In this document: piece by piece, positions 1 through 6,096 of the stretch
Numbering within the stretch: the first letter of the stretch is position 1
How the letters are laid out: the number at the start of each line of letters is the position of its first letter
NCBI GenBank assembly: GCA_020446285.1
Contig: JAGREZ010000243.1
Location: 4,858 to 10,953, forward strand
Reading direction: 5' to 3'
Source of the DNA: Geminicoccaceae bacterium
Lineage (GTDB): Bacteria; Pseudomonadota; Alphaproteobacteria; Geminicoccales; Geminicoccaceae
DNA: 6,096 nt
The notes under the pieces: model-generated
What the model was told of the DNA's origin: nothing
The model's database searches: none
What the model saw: the letters and a program-made list of their open reading frames with translations, nothing else
Made by a program: the position numbers and the translations under genes

Positions 1-705
1 AAGCGCAACTATCCGGTGGCCGCGCGCAAGGCGACGTGGACGGAACGCGGCAGGGCCGCCAAGGCGGCCTTCTGGCCGCTGCTCACGCCCGTCATCATCC
101 TCGGCGGGATCCTCGGCGGCATCTTCACGCCAACCGAAGCGGCTGGTGCTGCCGCCGGCTATGCGCTCATTCTCTCGCTCTTCGTCCTGCGCACGGTGAC
201 CTTCCGCGAACTGCCCGCGGTCCTCTTCCGCGCCGCCATGGCTTCCGGCGTCATCATGCTGCTGGTGGGTGCTGCGGTGGCGTTCGCCTGGGTCGTGACC
301 ATCTCCGGCGCGCCCGGAATCATGACCCGGTTCGTGCTGTCGATCTCCGACAATCCCTACATCCTGCTCTTCCTCATCAATCTCCTGCTGCTCTTCATCG
401 GCATGTTCCTCGATGCCGGCCCGGCCATTCTCATCCTCGGGCCGATCCTCTCGCCGATCATGGCGAAGCTCGGCGTCGAGCCGCTGCATTTCGCCATCGT
501 CATGTGCGTCAATGTGACGGTCGGGCTGGCGACGCCGCCCATGGGCCTCGTGCTGTTCACGGCAGCCTCGATCAGCCGCGAGAAGGCGGAGGCGATCGCG
601 ATCGAGATGCTGCCGTTCCTGGCCGTCGAGATCGGCGTGATCTTCCTCATCACCTTCATTCCCGCACTCTCGCTCACCGTTCCCCGCCTGCTCGGCTTCG
701 CCTGA
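1..705 (+). CDS. TRAP transporter large permease (DctM family), 3' part only
   Basis: This is the C-terminal part of the large membrane subunit of a TRAP transporter, which with a small membrane subunit and a periplasmic binding protein imports organic acids using an ion gradient. Frame 1 is open from base 1, giving about 234 residues, roughly the last half of a family member of about 430 residues; the start lies outside the window. What I see: a hydrophobic protein with several membrane segments, the family motif GIFTPTEAA at about residues 45-53, the FLDAGPAILILGPILSP stretch, and NVTVGLATPPMG near the end of the transport domain. The C-terminus ends normally in a hydrophobic helix and LLGFA, then TGA. 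The substrate cannot be read from this subunit. The small permease and binding protein are expected upstream. The next gene is convergent, 18 nt away, so it is not part of this operon. The family call is secure. Confidence 0.95.
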   Translation, partial: KRNYPVAARKATWTERGRAAKAAFWPLLTPVIILGGILGGIFTPTEAAGAAAGYALILSLFVLRTVTFRELPAVLFRAAMASGVIMLLVGAAVAFAWVVTISGAPGIMTRFVLSISDNPYILLFLINLLLLFIGMFLDAGPAILILGPILSPIMAKLGVEPLHFAIVMCVNVTVGLATPPMGLVLFTAASISREKAEAIAIEMLPFLAVEIGVIFLITFIPALSLTVPRLLGFA

Positions 706-723
706 ACGCGCGGCGTTTCGCTA

Positions 724-1530
724 TCAGCCGAAGATCGCCTCGAAGGTGATGGCCCGGCCGCAATCGTCGACGGGCTGGCGGTGGGTCACCACCGAACCGT
801 CCTCGCCGACATTGTGGATGAGGAAGGCGGGCGGTTCGGCGCGGATGGCGACGGGGGCGTCGGGGGTGAGATCGAGGTCGACCTGGTGTGCGATCCCCGG
901 GCAGACCTGGACGATGGTTCCGGCGAAGCGGCTGACGATGGACCTGTGCACATGGCCCGTCACGATGCACTCGATGTTCGCATGCCCGGCGATGACGTTG
1001 GCGAACCGTTTCTCGCCCTCGATCAGCCGGATGCGGTCCATGCCGACGATGCCGCAGCGGATCGGCGGATGGTGCATCATCACCATCACAGGGCGTTCCG
1101 CGCCGGCGAGTTCGAGCGCCAGCCAGTCGAGGCGATCGTTGCACAGCGCGCCCTCGCTGCGACCCTCGACGAGCGTATCGAGAGCGAGCAGGCGGATCGG
1201 GCCGATATCGGCGCTGTATTGCAGGTAGGGACTGTCTGCATACATCGTCGACAGGCCGGCGAACGAGGCGGCGAGCGGTTTGCGGCGGTCGTGATTTCCG
1301 GGAATGACGTAGAGCGGCATCATCAGCCGGTCGAGGATCGAGCGGGCGATGGCATATTCGCCGGGCGTGCCGTCATTGCCGATATCGCCGCTGAGCAGCA
1401 CGACCTCGATGCGCGGCGTGAAGGCATTGATCGCGTCGACGGCGCGTTCGAGACAAAGGGCGGTGTCGACAGGGCCGATCGGCGCACGGTTCTCGCGAAT
1501 GTGCGGGTCGCTGATCTGGGCGATCAGCAT
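724..1530 (-). CDS. GpdQ/CpdA-like metallophosphoesterase (class III phosphodiesterase)
   Basis: A 268-residue cytosolic enzyme of the calcineurin-like phosphoesterase superfamily, expected to hydrolyse a phosphodiester such as a cyclic nucleotide or glycerophosphodiester at a two-metal centre. All five metal-site motifs are visible in order: SDPH (D8, H10), SGD (D49), PGNHD (N79, H80), MHHPP (H153/H154) and GHVH (H193, H195). The order and spacing closely match what I remember of GpdQ, and the length suits that group. I chose the ATG at 1530 because it gives MLIAQISDPHI, with the DxH motif at the usual distance from the N-terminus; a TTG at 1572 would add 14 residues that look unrelated. The ribosome site for the ATG is weak (GGAA about 10 nt upstream). 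The gene stands alone on this strand, divergent from the CoA-enzyme operon. No signal peptide is seen. Family is secure; substrate is unknown. Confidence 0.92.
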   Translation of the reverse strand: MLIAQISDPHIRENRAPIGPVDTALCLERAVDAINAFTPRIEVVLLSGDIGNDGTPGEYAIARSILDRLMMPLYVIPGNHDRRKPLAASFAGLSTMYADSPYLQYSADIGPIRLLALDTLVEGRSEGALCNDRLDWLALELAGAERPVMVMMHHPPIRCGIVGMDRIRLIEGEKRFANVIAGHANIECIVTGHVHRSIVSRFAGTIVQVCPGIAHQVDLDLTPDAPVAIRAEPPAFLIHNVGEDGSVVTHRQPVDDCGRAITFEAIFG

Positions 1531-1590
1531 GGCCGTGCGGTTCCGGGACGCGACACGGCAGCATCGGTGCAAGGCAAGGTTGTTTCCCCC

Positions 1591-1671
1591 AAAGGTTGAT
1601 TCGTGTCATATCAAATTCAATTACTATAGTTTACCAGATGGATCGTTCCGGCTCCAAGGAGGTTCGGTTTC
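1591..1671 (+). promoter_or_regulatory. AT-rich divergent promoter/operator region and strong ribosome site
   Basis: This is the only clearly AT-rich stretch in the window, lying between the divergent phosphoesterase and the CoA-enzyme operon. TATAGT at 1625-1630 is a 5/6 match to a -10 box, and it sits inside the perfect 8-bp palindrome ACTATAGT (1623-1630), so the same box can be read in both directions. I found no good -35 box at the right spacing; TTGATT at 1596-1601 is too far away. An inverted repeat TTGAT-N9-ATCAA spans 1596-1614 and may be an operator. AAGGAGG at 1656-1662 is a near-ideal Shine-Dalgarno sequence 9 nt before the TTG at 1672 and decides that start. The ribosome site is secure; the promoter and operator readings are tentative. 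Confidence 0.5.
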
Positions 1672-2463
1672 TTGGTCGATCAAACCGTACTGTATGATGA
1701 CGAGGGCGGGGTTGCGCTGGTGACGCTCAACCGTCCGGACAGACGCAACGCGTTCAACGCTGCCATGCACGCCGAACTGAATGCCTGTCTCGACCGGGCG
1801 GCGGGCGATGACGGTATCCGCGCCGTTCTGCTCACCGGCAATGGCGGGGCCTTTTCCATCGGCCATGACCTCGATGACGAGATCATGGGCAATCCGCCGG
1901 AACCGCCCGATTTCGGCAAGCTGCCGGAGCGCTACTACAACCCGCTGCTGCGCCGGATCCGCCAGCTCGAGATGCCGGTGATCTGTGCCGTCAACGGCAT
2001 TGCCGCCGGTGCTGCGGTCAGCGTGGCGCTGGCCTGCGATCTGGTGTTCGCCGCGCGTTCGGCGAGCTTCGTGCAGCCCTTTGCCGGCCTCGGCCTGATG
2101 CCCGATGCCGGTGCGACATGGTTCCTTCCAAGGCTGGTCGGGTTGCAGCGGGCGATGGGGCTCGCACTCCTCGGCGAGAGTCTTGGTGCTGAGCAGGCGG
2201 CGGAATGGGGCCTGATCTGGAAGGCGGTCGAGGACGAGCGGCTGCTCGAGGTGGCGTTCGTGCTTGCCCGCGAGCTGGCGCACGGCCCGACCAGGGCTTT
2301 TGCCACCACCAAAAAGGCGATACATTGTGCGCCGGGCAACACGCTCGACCAGCAGCTCGACGTCGAGAAATATCTCCAGCGCGCGCTCGGTCGAAGCGCC
2401 GACCATGCCGAGGGAATCCTTGCCCGAAGGACGGGGCGCAAGGCTGTATTCAGGGGTGTGTGA
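1672..2463 (+). CDS. paaG: PaaG-like enoyl-CoA hydratase/isomerase
   Basis: A 263-residue crotonase-fold enzyme. PaaG isomerises ring-1,2-epoxyphenylacetyl-CoA to the oxepin-CoA in aerobic phenylacetate degradation and can also shift double bonds in acyl-CoAs. What I see: the N-terminal strand VALVTLNRPDRRNAF, the CoA/oxyanion segment FSIGHDL (61-67), the second oxyanion segment NGIAAGAAV (108-116), and GLGLMPDAGATWFLPR (140-154), whose D145 corresponds to the catalytic aspartate of PaaG. The following ALLGESLGAEQAAEWGLIW and the C-terminal NTLDQQLDVEK and GRSADHAEGI also resemble my memory of E. coli PaaG closely. The start is TTG, fixed by AAGGAGG 9 nt upstream; no ATG lies near in frame. 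The gene precedes the dehydrogenase by 11 nt, probably as first gene of the operon. An odd point is Ile63 where the family usually has Ala. A general enoyl-CoA hydratase role remains possible because no other paa gene except the next is visible. Confidence 0.85.
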   Translation: MVDQTVLYDDEGGVALVTLNRPDRRNAFNAAMHAELNACLDRAAGDDGIRAVLLTGNGGAFSIGHDLDDEIMGNPPEPPDFGKLPERYYNPLLRRIRQLEMPVICAVNGIAAGAAVSVALACDLVFAARSASFVQPFAGLGLMPDAGATWFLPRLVGLQRAMGLALLGESLGAEQAAEWGLIWKAVEDERLLEVAFVLARELAHGPTRAFATTKKAIHCAPGNTLDQQLDVEKYLQRALGRSADHAEGILARRTGRKAVFRGV

Positions 2464-2474
2464 AGGGGAGTGTG

Positions 2475-4016
2475 ATGGTTCGGCCACTGGCGCCGGAGGC
2501 CGCTGTCGGGATCGTCGGTGCCGGAACGATGGGGGCTGGCATCGCGCAAGTGGCCTTGCAGGCGGGACATCCCGTCATTCTCGTCGACCGCGATCCGGCG
2601 ATCGTCGAACGCGCGCGCGCCGGGATCGAAGCGCGGCTCCGGCGGCTGGTCGACAAGGGCAGGCTCGCCGGGGATGCTGCCTGCGATGCGCTCGCCCGCC
2701 TTCGTCCCGCTGCCACCGCCGCCGATCTCGCCGGTTGTGCGCTGGTCGTGGAAGCGGTGATCGAGGAACTTGCCACCAAGCGCGCGCTTTTTGCCGAAGT
2801 CGAGCGGCATGTGACCGATGACGCCATTCTCGCCAGCAATACCTCCTCGATCCCGATAACCGCGATTGCCGCCGGTCTTCGCCGTCCCGAGCGGTTTCTC
2901 GGGATGCACTTCTTCAATCCGGCACCGGTCATGAAGCTGGTCGAAGTCATTTCGGGGCTCCTGACCGGGGCGGATGTGGCGGAAACGGTCGTGGCGACCG
3001 CTGTTGCATGGGGCAAGGTCGCCGCACGCGCGCGTTCGACGCCGGGCTTCATCGTCAATCGCGTGGCGCGGCCCTTCTATGGCGAGGCCCTGCGCCTGCT
3101 CGCCGAAGGGGCAGCGGATGCGGCCACCATCGATGCGATCCTGCGCGATTGCGGCGGCTTTCGCATGGGGCCGTTCGAGCTCACCGACCTGATCGGCCAG
3201 GACGTGAACGCGGCGGTGACCCGCTCGGTCCATGACGCGATGTTCCAGGATCCGCGTTACCGGCCTTCGCTGTTGCAGGAGGAGATGGTTGAAGCCGGCC
3301 GGCTCGGGCGCAAATCCGGCATCGGATTTTTCGATTACCGCGAGGGTGCGGTGCCGGCGGTCGCGGCGGAGGAACCGTCCGCGAGCATGCCCGGTTCGAT
3401 CGTGGTGGAGGGCGATCCGGGGCCGCTGGCACCGCTGGTGCTGGCCGCCCTTGAGGCGGGCGTGACGGTCGAACGCGACGCGCTCGGGCGCGGTGTCATC
3501 TCCATCGCCGGCGCGCAGCTGGCGATGAGCGACGGCCGGCCCGCCGCGGAACGCGCACTCGAGGATGACATGCCGACAGCACTCGTCGATCTCTGCCTCG
3601 ATTTCGCCGCCACGCCGCGTCTGGCGGTGGCCTTCTCGCCGGATATGGACGATGCCCGGCGCGACGCCATCGCCGGATTTCTCCAGATCGGCGGACGCAG
3701 GGTCTCGGTGGTGCGTGACCTGCCGGGGCTCGTCGTTCTCAGGACGGTGGCGATGCTCGCCAACGAGGCGGCGGATGCGGTGCATTTCGGCGTGGCCGCA
3801 GCCGATGACATCGATGCCGCCATGGTCGCCGGCGTCAATTATCCGCAAGGTCCGCTCGCCCTCGCGAAATCCGTCGGCCTGAGCCGGATCGCCGGCACGA
3901 TCGGCCATCTCGGCCGGATCTATGGCGAGGACCGCTACCGCCTGTCGCCGGAACTGCATCGCGCCCGGCTGGCACGGGCGCTGGACGTTCGTTCGGCCGA
4001 GACTGGTCCGCGTTGA
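2475..4016 (+). CDS. paaH: PaaH/PaaC-like 3-hydroxyacyl-CoA dehydrogenase
   Basis: A 513-residue NAD-dependent dehydrogenase. In phenylacetate catabolism PaaH (called PaaC in Pseudomonas) oxidises 3-hydroxyadipyl-CoA to 3-oxoadipyl-CoA; relatives act on 3-hydroxybutyryl-CoA. The N-terminal Rossmann domain carries GAGTMG (15-20) and an acidic residue at the end of the second strand (VDRD). Catalytic residues align with human short-chain HAD by spacing: S124 in NTSSIP, H145 in MHFFNPAPVMKLVE, E157, and N195 in PGFIVNR. A first C-terminal helical domain follows (about 188-288, ending SGIGFFDYR), then a variable linker domain, then a second such domain (about 415-505, with GVNYPQGPLALAKSVGL and YGEDRYRLSP). 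This long two-domain form is typical of PaaH/PaaC. ATG at 2475 is chosen because it places GAGTMG correctly and AAGGGGAG lies just before it, overlapping the previous stop. A GTG at 2472 is an alternative. The gene ends on the TGA within TTGA shared with the ATPase. Confidence 0.88.
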   Translation: MVRPLAPEAAVGIVGAGTMGAGIAQVALQAGHPVILVDRDPAIVERARAGIEARLRRLVDKGRLAGDAACDALARLRPAATAADLAGCALVVEAVIEELATKRALFAEVERHVTDDAILASNTSSIPITAIAAGLRRPERFLGMHFFNPAPVMKLVEVISGLLTGADVAETVVATAVAWGKVAARARSTPGFIVNRVARPFYGEALRLLAEGAADAATIDAILRDCGGFRMGPFELTDLIGQDVNAAVTRSVHDAMFQDPRYRPSLLQEEMVEAGRLGRKSGIGFFDYREGAVPAVAAEEPSASMPGSIVVEGDPGPLAPLVLAALEAGVTVERDALGRGVISIAGAQLAMSDGRPAAERALEDDMPTALVDLCLDFAATPRLAVAFSPDMDDARRDAIAGFLQIGGRRVSVVRDLPGLVVLRTVAMLANEAADAVHFGVAAADDIDAAMVAGVNYPQGPLALAKSVGLSRIAGTIGHLGRIYGEDRYRLSPELHRARLARALDVRSAETGPR

Positions 4017-5179
4017 TCTCGAAGCTCGCCATTTCGGGGTATCGTTCGATCCGCGATCTGGTCCTGCCGCTCGCCCGGCTCACCCTCGTCACCGGCGCCA
4101 ATGGCACCGGCAAGTCCAATGTCTACAAGGCGCTGCGGCTGCTGGCCGATGTCGCGCAGGGGCGGGTGGTGGCATCACTTGCCGCCGAGGGCGGACTGAC
4201 CGCGACGCTCTGGGCCGGGCCCGAGCGGATATCGCGGGCCATGCGCTCGGGTGCGGCGCCGGTTCAGGGAACGGTGCGCAAGGCGCCGGTGGCGTTGCGG
4301 CTCGGCTTTTCGGGCGAGGATTACGGCTATGCCATCGATCTCGGCTTGCCGCAGCCGACACAGGCGCTCTTTCCCGACGATCCCGAGATCAAGTGCGAGG
4401 CGCTCTGGACCGGCGAGACGCTCGGACGCGCCAATCTCTTCGTCGAGCGACGCGGTGCGGCCGTTCGCATGCGCGGTTCGCAAGGGACGTGGATCACCCT
4501 CGAGCGGCGTATCGGCATGTTCGAGAGCATGATGACCCATGCCAACGATCCGCGCGAGGCGCCGGAGCTTCTCGGCCTGCGCGAGGCCATCCGCGACTGG
4601 CGGTTTTATGACCAGATCCGCACCGACCGGGACGCGCCGCTGCGCTCATCGAATATCGCAACCTACACGCCGATCATCGCCGCCGACGGCAGCGATCTCG
4701 CAGCGGCGATCGGCACGATCCGCCGGATCGGCGACGGCGACGCGCTCGACGAGGCGTTCGACGACGCCTTTCCCGGCTCCATCATCGAGACCGGCGACGC
4801 GGCCTCGGGCCATGAGCTGCGCATCCGCCAGCATGGCCTGCTCCGTCCCATGCGGACGGCCGAGCTTTCCGACGGCACCTTGCGCTATCTGTTCCTGCTC
4901 GCGGCACTGCTGTCACCGCGTCCGGCGGGCCTTATCGTCCTGAACGAACCGGAGACCAGCCTGCATCCGGACCTTCTCCCCGCACTCGGCCGGCTGATCC
5001 GCCGAGCCGCCCGGGAGAGCCAGATCATCATCGTCTCCCACGCCCCGGTGCTCGTCGAACGGCTGTGCATGGATGAAGACTGCCTGCATCTCGAACTGAC
5101 GAGGGAACTCGGCGAGACCGGGATCGCTTGCGCCGATGCCGCCGCCATGGCTCCCGCATGGCGCTGGCCGCGGCGCTGA
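4013..5179 (+). CDS. predicted AAA/ABC-type ATPase (COG4637-like, RecF/SMC-fold)
   Basis: A 388-residue predicted ATPase of unknown role. What I see: an N-terminal LAISGYRSIRDL strand typical of RecF/OLD-type heads, Walker A GANGTGKSN (28-36), an ABC-like signature LSDGT (285-289), Walker B LIVLNEPE (307-314) with E312 as likely catalytic glutamate and Asn in place of the usual Asp, a D-loop-like SLHPDLLP, and IIIVSHAP with the switch histidine H343. The C-terminus PAWRWPRR looks complete. From memory, the LNEPETSLHPDL form is usual for COG4637 proteins, so the Asn is probably a family trait. There is no TOPRIM or nuclease domain, unlike OLD proteins. The start is TTG, overlapping the previous stop in TTGA, with no strong ribosome site, which suggests translational coupling to the dehydrogenase. 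No ATG is available before Walker A. The link to CoA metabolism is unexplained. Confidence 0.87.
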   Translation: MISKLAISGYRSIRDLVLPLARLTLVTGANGTGKSNVYKALRLLADVAQGRVVASLAAEGGLTATLWAGPERISRAMRSGAAPVQGTVRKAPVALRLGFSGEDYGYAIDLGLPQPTQALFPDDPEIKCEALWTGETLGRANLFVERRGAAVRMRGSQGTWITLERRIGMFESMMTHANDPREAPELLGLREAIRDWRFYDQIRTDRDAPLRSSNIATYTPIIAADGSDLAAAIGTIRRIGDGDALDEAFDDAFPGSIIETGDAASGHELRIRQHGLLRPMRTAELSDGTLRYLFLLAALLSPRPAGLIVLNEPETSLHPDLLPALGRLIRRAARESQIIIVSHAPVLVERLCMDEDCLHLELTRELGETGIACADAAAMAPAWRWPRR

Positions 5180-5195
5180 ACCGGCACACGCGCCC

Positions 5196-5984
5196 TTACG
5201 GCCGTTGTCCGGCCAGTCGCTCCATGGCCGCGTGGACGGTCTCGTCGGATTCGTTCTGCATGGCCGCGCTCAAATCCGCCTGCGCACCGGCGCCGAGCAG
5301 CTTGCGGAGCCCGCGCGCGGATTGCAGGCGGATATGCGGATGCGGATCGCGCAGGCCATCGCGCAGGACCGACAGCGCCTCATTGCCGCCGATCCGCGTG
5401 AGCGCGACGATGGCGAGGCGGCGCATCTCGGGGCGCGCCGGACCGGCCGACATGCGCGCGATCTCGCGGGCGGCGAGCGGCCCGCCATCGACGGAGAGAT
5501 CCCGCAAGCGGGACTTGAACATCTCGTCATCCAGCGACGGACGGTTGATGACGGGTGGCTCGATCCGCTCCACCGCCGGTTCGCTTGTATCGAACCCGTA
5601 GCTGCCGCCATCGCCCTCGCGCACGAGGATCTGCCGCGGCAGGCCGGTATTGCCGTCGAAGCGGAGGATGAGGCTGTGCGGGCGCACCAGTTCGCGAATG
5701 ACATTGCCCGGTTCGCCGGCGGCGATGGAGGCATGGCGCACATCGCCGAGCTCGCCGCGCACATCGAGGCCGGCACCGATCGTGAGGGCGATGTCCTCGA
5801 GCACGGTAACGACGGGCCCCTCGGCATCGCTGATCGACAGATGCTGCCCGTCCCAGCCGATCTCGGTGGCGTTGCCCGTCCGGGGCACCACACCGGCAAG
5901 GAGAAGGGCCAGAAGGGCCGCCAGCACATGTGTGACGACGGCCGGCGGTGCCGCCCGCTCCGGCTGATTCCTGTCGTTCAGCAT
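5196..5984 (-). CDS. predicted exported protein with STN-like region and HEAT-like repeats
   Basis: A 262-residue protein I do not recognise by name. Residues 1-13 are polar with several charges, 15-33 form a hydrophobic helix, and GNA at 37-39 gives a possible signal-peptidase site, so it is probably exported to the periplasm or anchored in the inner membrane. Residues about 42-122 look like a short STN/secretin N0-type domain: the strand-helix pattern includes VVTVLEDIALTIGAGLDVRGELGD in broad outline and a later NVIRELVRPHSLILRFDGN. Residues about 165-260 form amphipathic helix pairs like HEAT repeats, for example RRLAIVALTRIGGNEAL and PHIRLQSARGLRKLLG. The linker between them is Pro- and acid-rich (135-155). 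ATG at 5984 has GGTGGAGA directly before it and yields the signal-like N-terminus. The gene is convergent with the ATPase, 16 nt apart. The STN call is by pattern only; a scaffold role is an inference. Confidence 0.75.
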   Translation of the reverse strand: MLNDRNQPERAAPPAVVTHVLAALLALLLAGVVPRTGNATEIGWDGQHLSISDAEGPVVTVLEDIALTIGAGLDVRGELGDVRHASIAAGEPGNVIRELVRPHSLILRFDGNTGLPRQILVREGDGGSYGFDTSEPAVERIEPPVINRPSLDDEMFKSRLRDLSVDGGPLAAREIARMSAGPARPEMRRLAIVALTRIGGNEALSVLRDGLRDPHPHIRLQSARGLRKLLGAGAQADLSAAMQNESDETVHAAMERLAGQRP

Positions 5985-6072
5985 TCTCCACCGCCCCGAT
6001 ATGCGTTCAAGCCATCGCGCGCATCATATCGCCAACACGCTGATATGGGAAAATCCTGACATGACGGTGAGG

Positions 6073-6096
6073 TCAGCGGGGGAAATCGAGGCCCAT
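6073..6096 (-). CDS. possible 3' end of an upstream minus-strand gene
   Basis: Reading the minus strand from the window edge gives ATGGGCCTCGATTTCCCCCGC then TGA, i.e. MGLDFPR and a stop. All codons are the ones this genome prefers, so this may be the last residues of a gene lying beyond the window and upstream of the exported protein (88 nt gap). The ATG need not be a start. The competing reading is a plus-strand gene starting with the ATG at 6061 (MTVRSAGEIEAH...); it has only a weak ribosome site (GGGA) and uses AGG, TCA and GGG codons, which are less typical here. Neither can be identified from so few codons. Confidence 0.35.
   Translation of the reverse strand: MGLDFPR

Noticed and set aside
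704..718. Short hairpin AACGC-GCG-GCGTT between the convergent permease and phosphoesterase genes, considered as a terminator
   Set aside because: Only five base pairs plus a possible G-U, and just three T residues follow, not a proper U-tract. It may help, but I cannot support it as a terminator.
1073..1089. CATCATCACCATCAC on the plus strand, resembling a vector polyhistidine tag
   Set aside because: On the minus strand the same bases encode VMVMMHHPP of the phosphoesterase metal site, so the run is a by-product of Met and Val codons opposite, not a cloning remnant.
781..1599. A 272-codon open frame on the plus strand opposite the phosphoesterase
   Set aside because: Antisense to a gene with a complete set of metal-binding motifs; the translation is rich in Asp, Arg, Val and Gly without any recognisable fold signature.
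1935..3959. A 674-codon open frame on the minus strand opposite the PaaG and PaaH genes
   Set aside because: It is antisense to two genes with intact catalytic motifs. Its composition (rich in Arg, His, Gly, Asp, Ala, low complexity) is typical of antisense frames in high-GC DNA, and I see no domain motif.
4931..4954. Walker B of the ATPase carries Asn instead of Asp (LIVLNEPE), considered as a loss-of-function change
   Set aside because: As far as I remember LNEPE is the usual form in COG4637-type ATPases, and the other nucleotide-binding motifs are intact, so it is likely a family trait.
5200..5214. Inverted repeat GGCCG-TTGTC-CGGCC near the end of the convergent ATPase and exported-protein genes
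   Set aside because: A 5-bp GC-rich stem inside the coding end of the minus-strand gene, without a T-tract on either strand; such repeats are expected by chance at this GC content.
5136..6059. A 307-codon plus-strand frame opposite the exported protein
   Set aside because: The minus-strand reading has a signal-like N-terminus, repeat structure and a purine-rich ribosome site; the plus frame overlaps the ATPase end and has antisense-type composition.

Overview
The window is gene-dense, high-GC DNA with strongly GC-biased third codon positions. Together with a TRAP transporter, phenylacetate-type CoA enzymes and frequent TTG starts, this suggests an alphaproteobacterial chromosome. That assignment is an inference from gene content and style; no rRNA or phylogenetic marker is present. 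I see no insertion sequence, CRISPR array, tRNA or prophage gene.

Layout: (1) 1-705, plus strand, the C-terminal half of a TRAP transporter large permease (DctM type), cut by the window start. (2) 724-1530, minus strand, a complete GpdQ/CpdA-like calcineurin-superfamily metallophosphoesterase, convergent with the permease. (3) 1531-1671, a divergent intergenic region with an AT-rich core (about 1591-1640). It holds promoter-like and operator-like elements, including a TGATTCGTG core inside a TTGAT-N9-ATCAA inverted repeat. (4) 1672-2463, a PaaG-like enoyl-CoA hydratase/isomerase with a TTG start behind a strong AAGGAGG. (5) 2475-4016, a PaaH/PaaC-like 3-hydroxyacyl-CoA dehydrogenase. (6) 4013-5179, a predicted AAA/ABC-type ATPase resembling COG4637, starting on a TTG that overlaps the dehydrogenase stop by 4 nt. 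(7) 5196-5984, minus strand, a predicted exported protein with an STN-like N-terminal region and C-terminal HEAT-like helices. (8) 5985-6096, a short intergenic stretch and a gene fragment at the edge, more likely the last codons of another minus-strand gene.

Genes 4-6 look like one operon: same strand, gaps of +11 and -4 nt. The first two would carry out CoA-thioester steps of phenylacetate-type ring catabolism (epoxide isomerisation, then 3-hydroxyadipyl-CoA oxidation) or related beta-oxidation. No ring epoxidase, ligase, ring-opening enzyme or thiolase is in the window, so the pathway, if present, is completed elsewhere. The tightly coupled ATPase is the most unexpected partner.

Most of the window is well explained by known families. 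The points that deserve a second look are the coupled ATPase, the possible PaaX-like operator before the PaaG homologue, and the STN-plus-HEAT exported protein. I did not find convincing evidence of a wholly new system.
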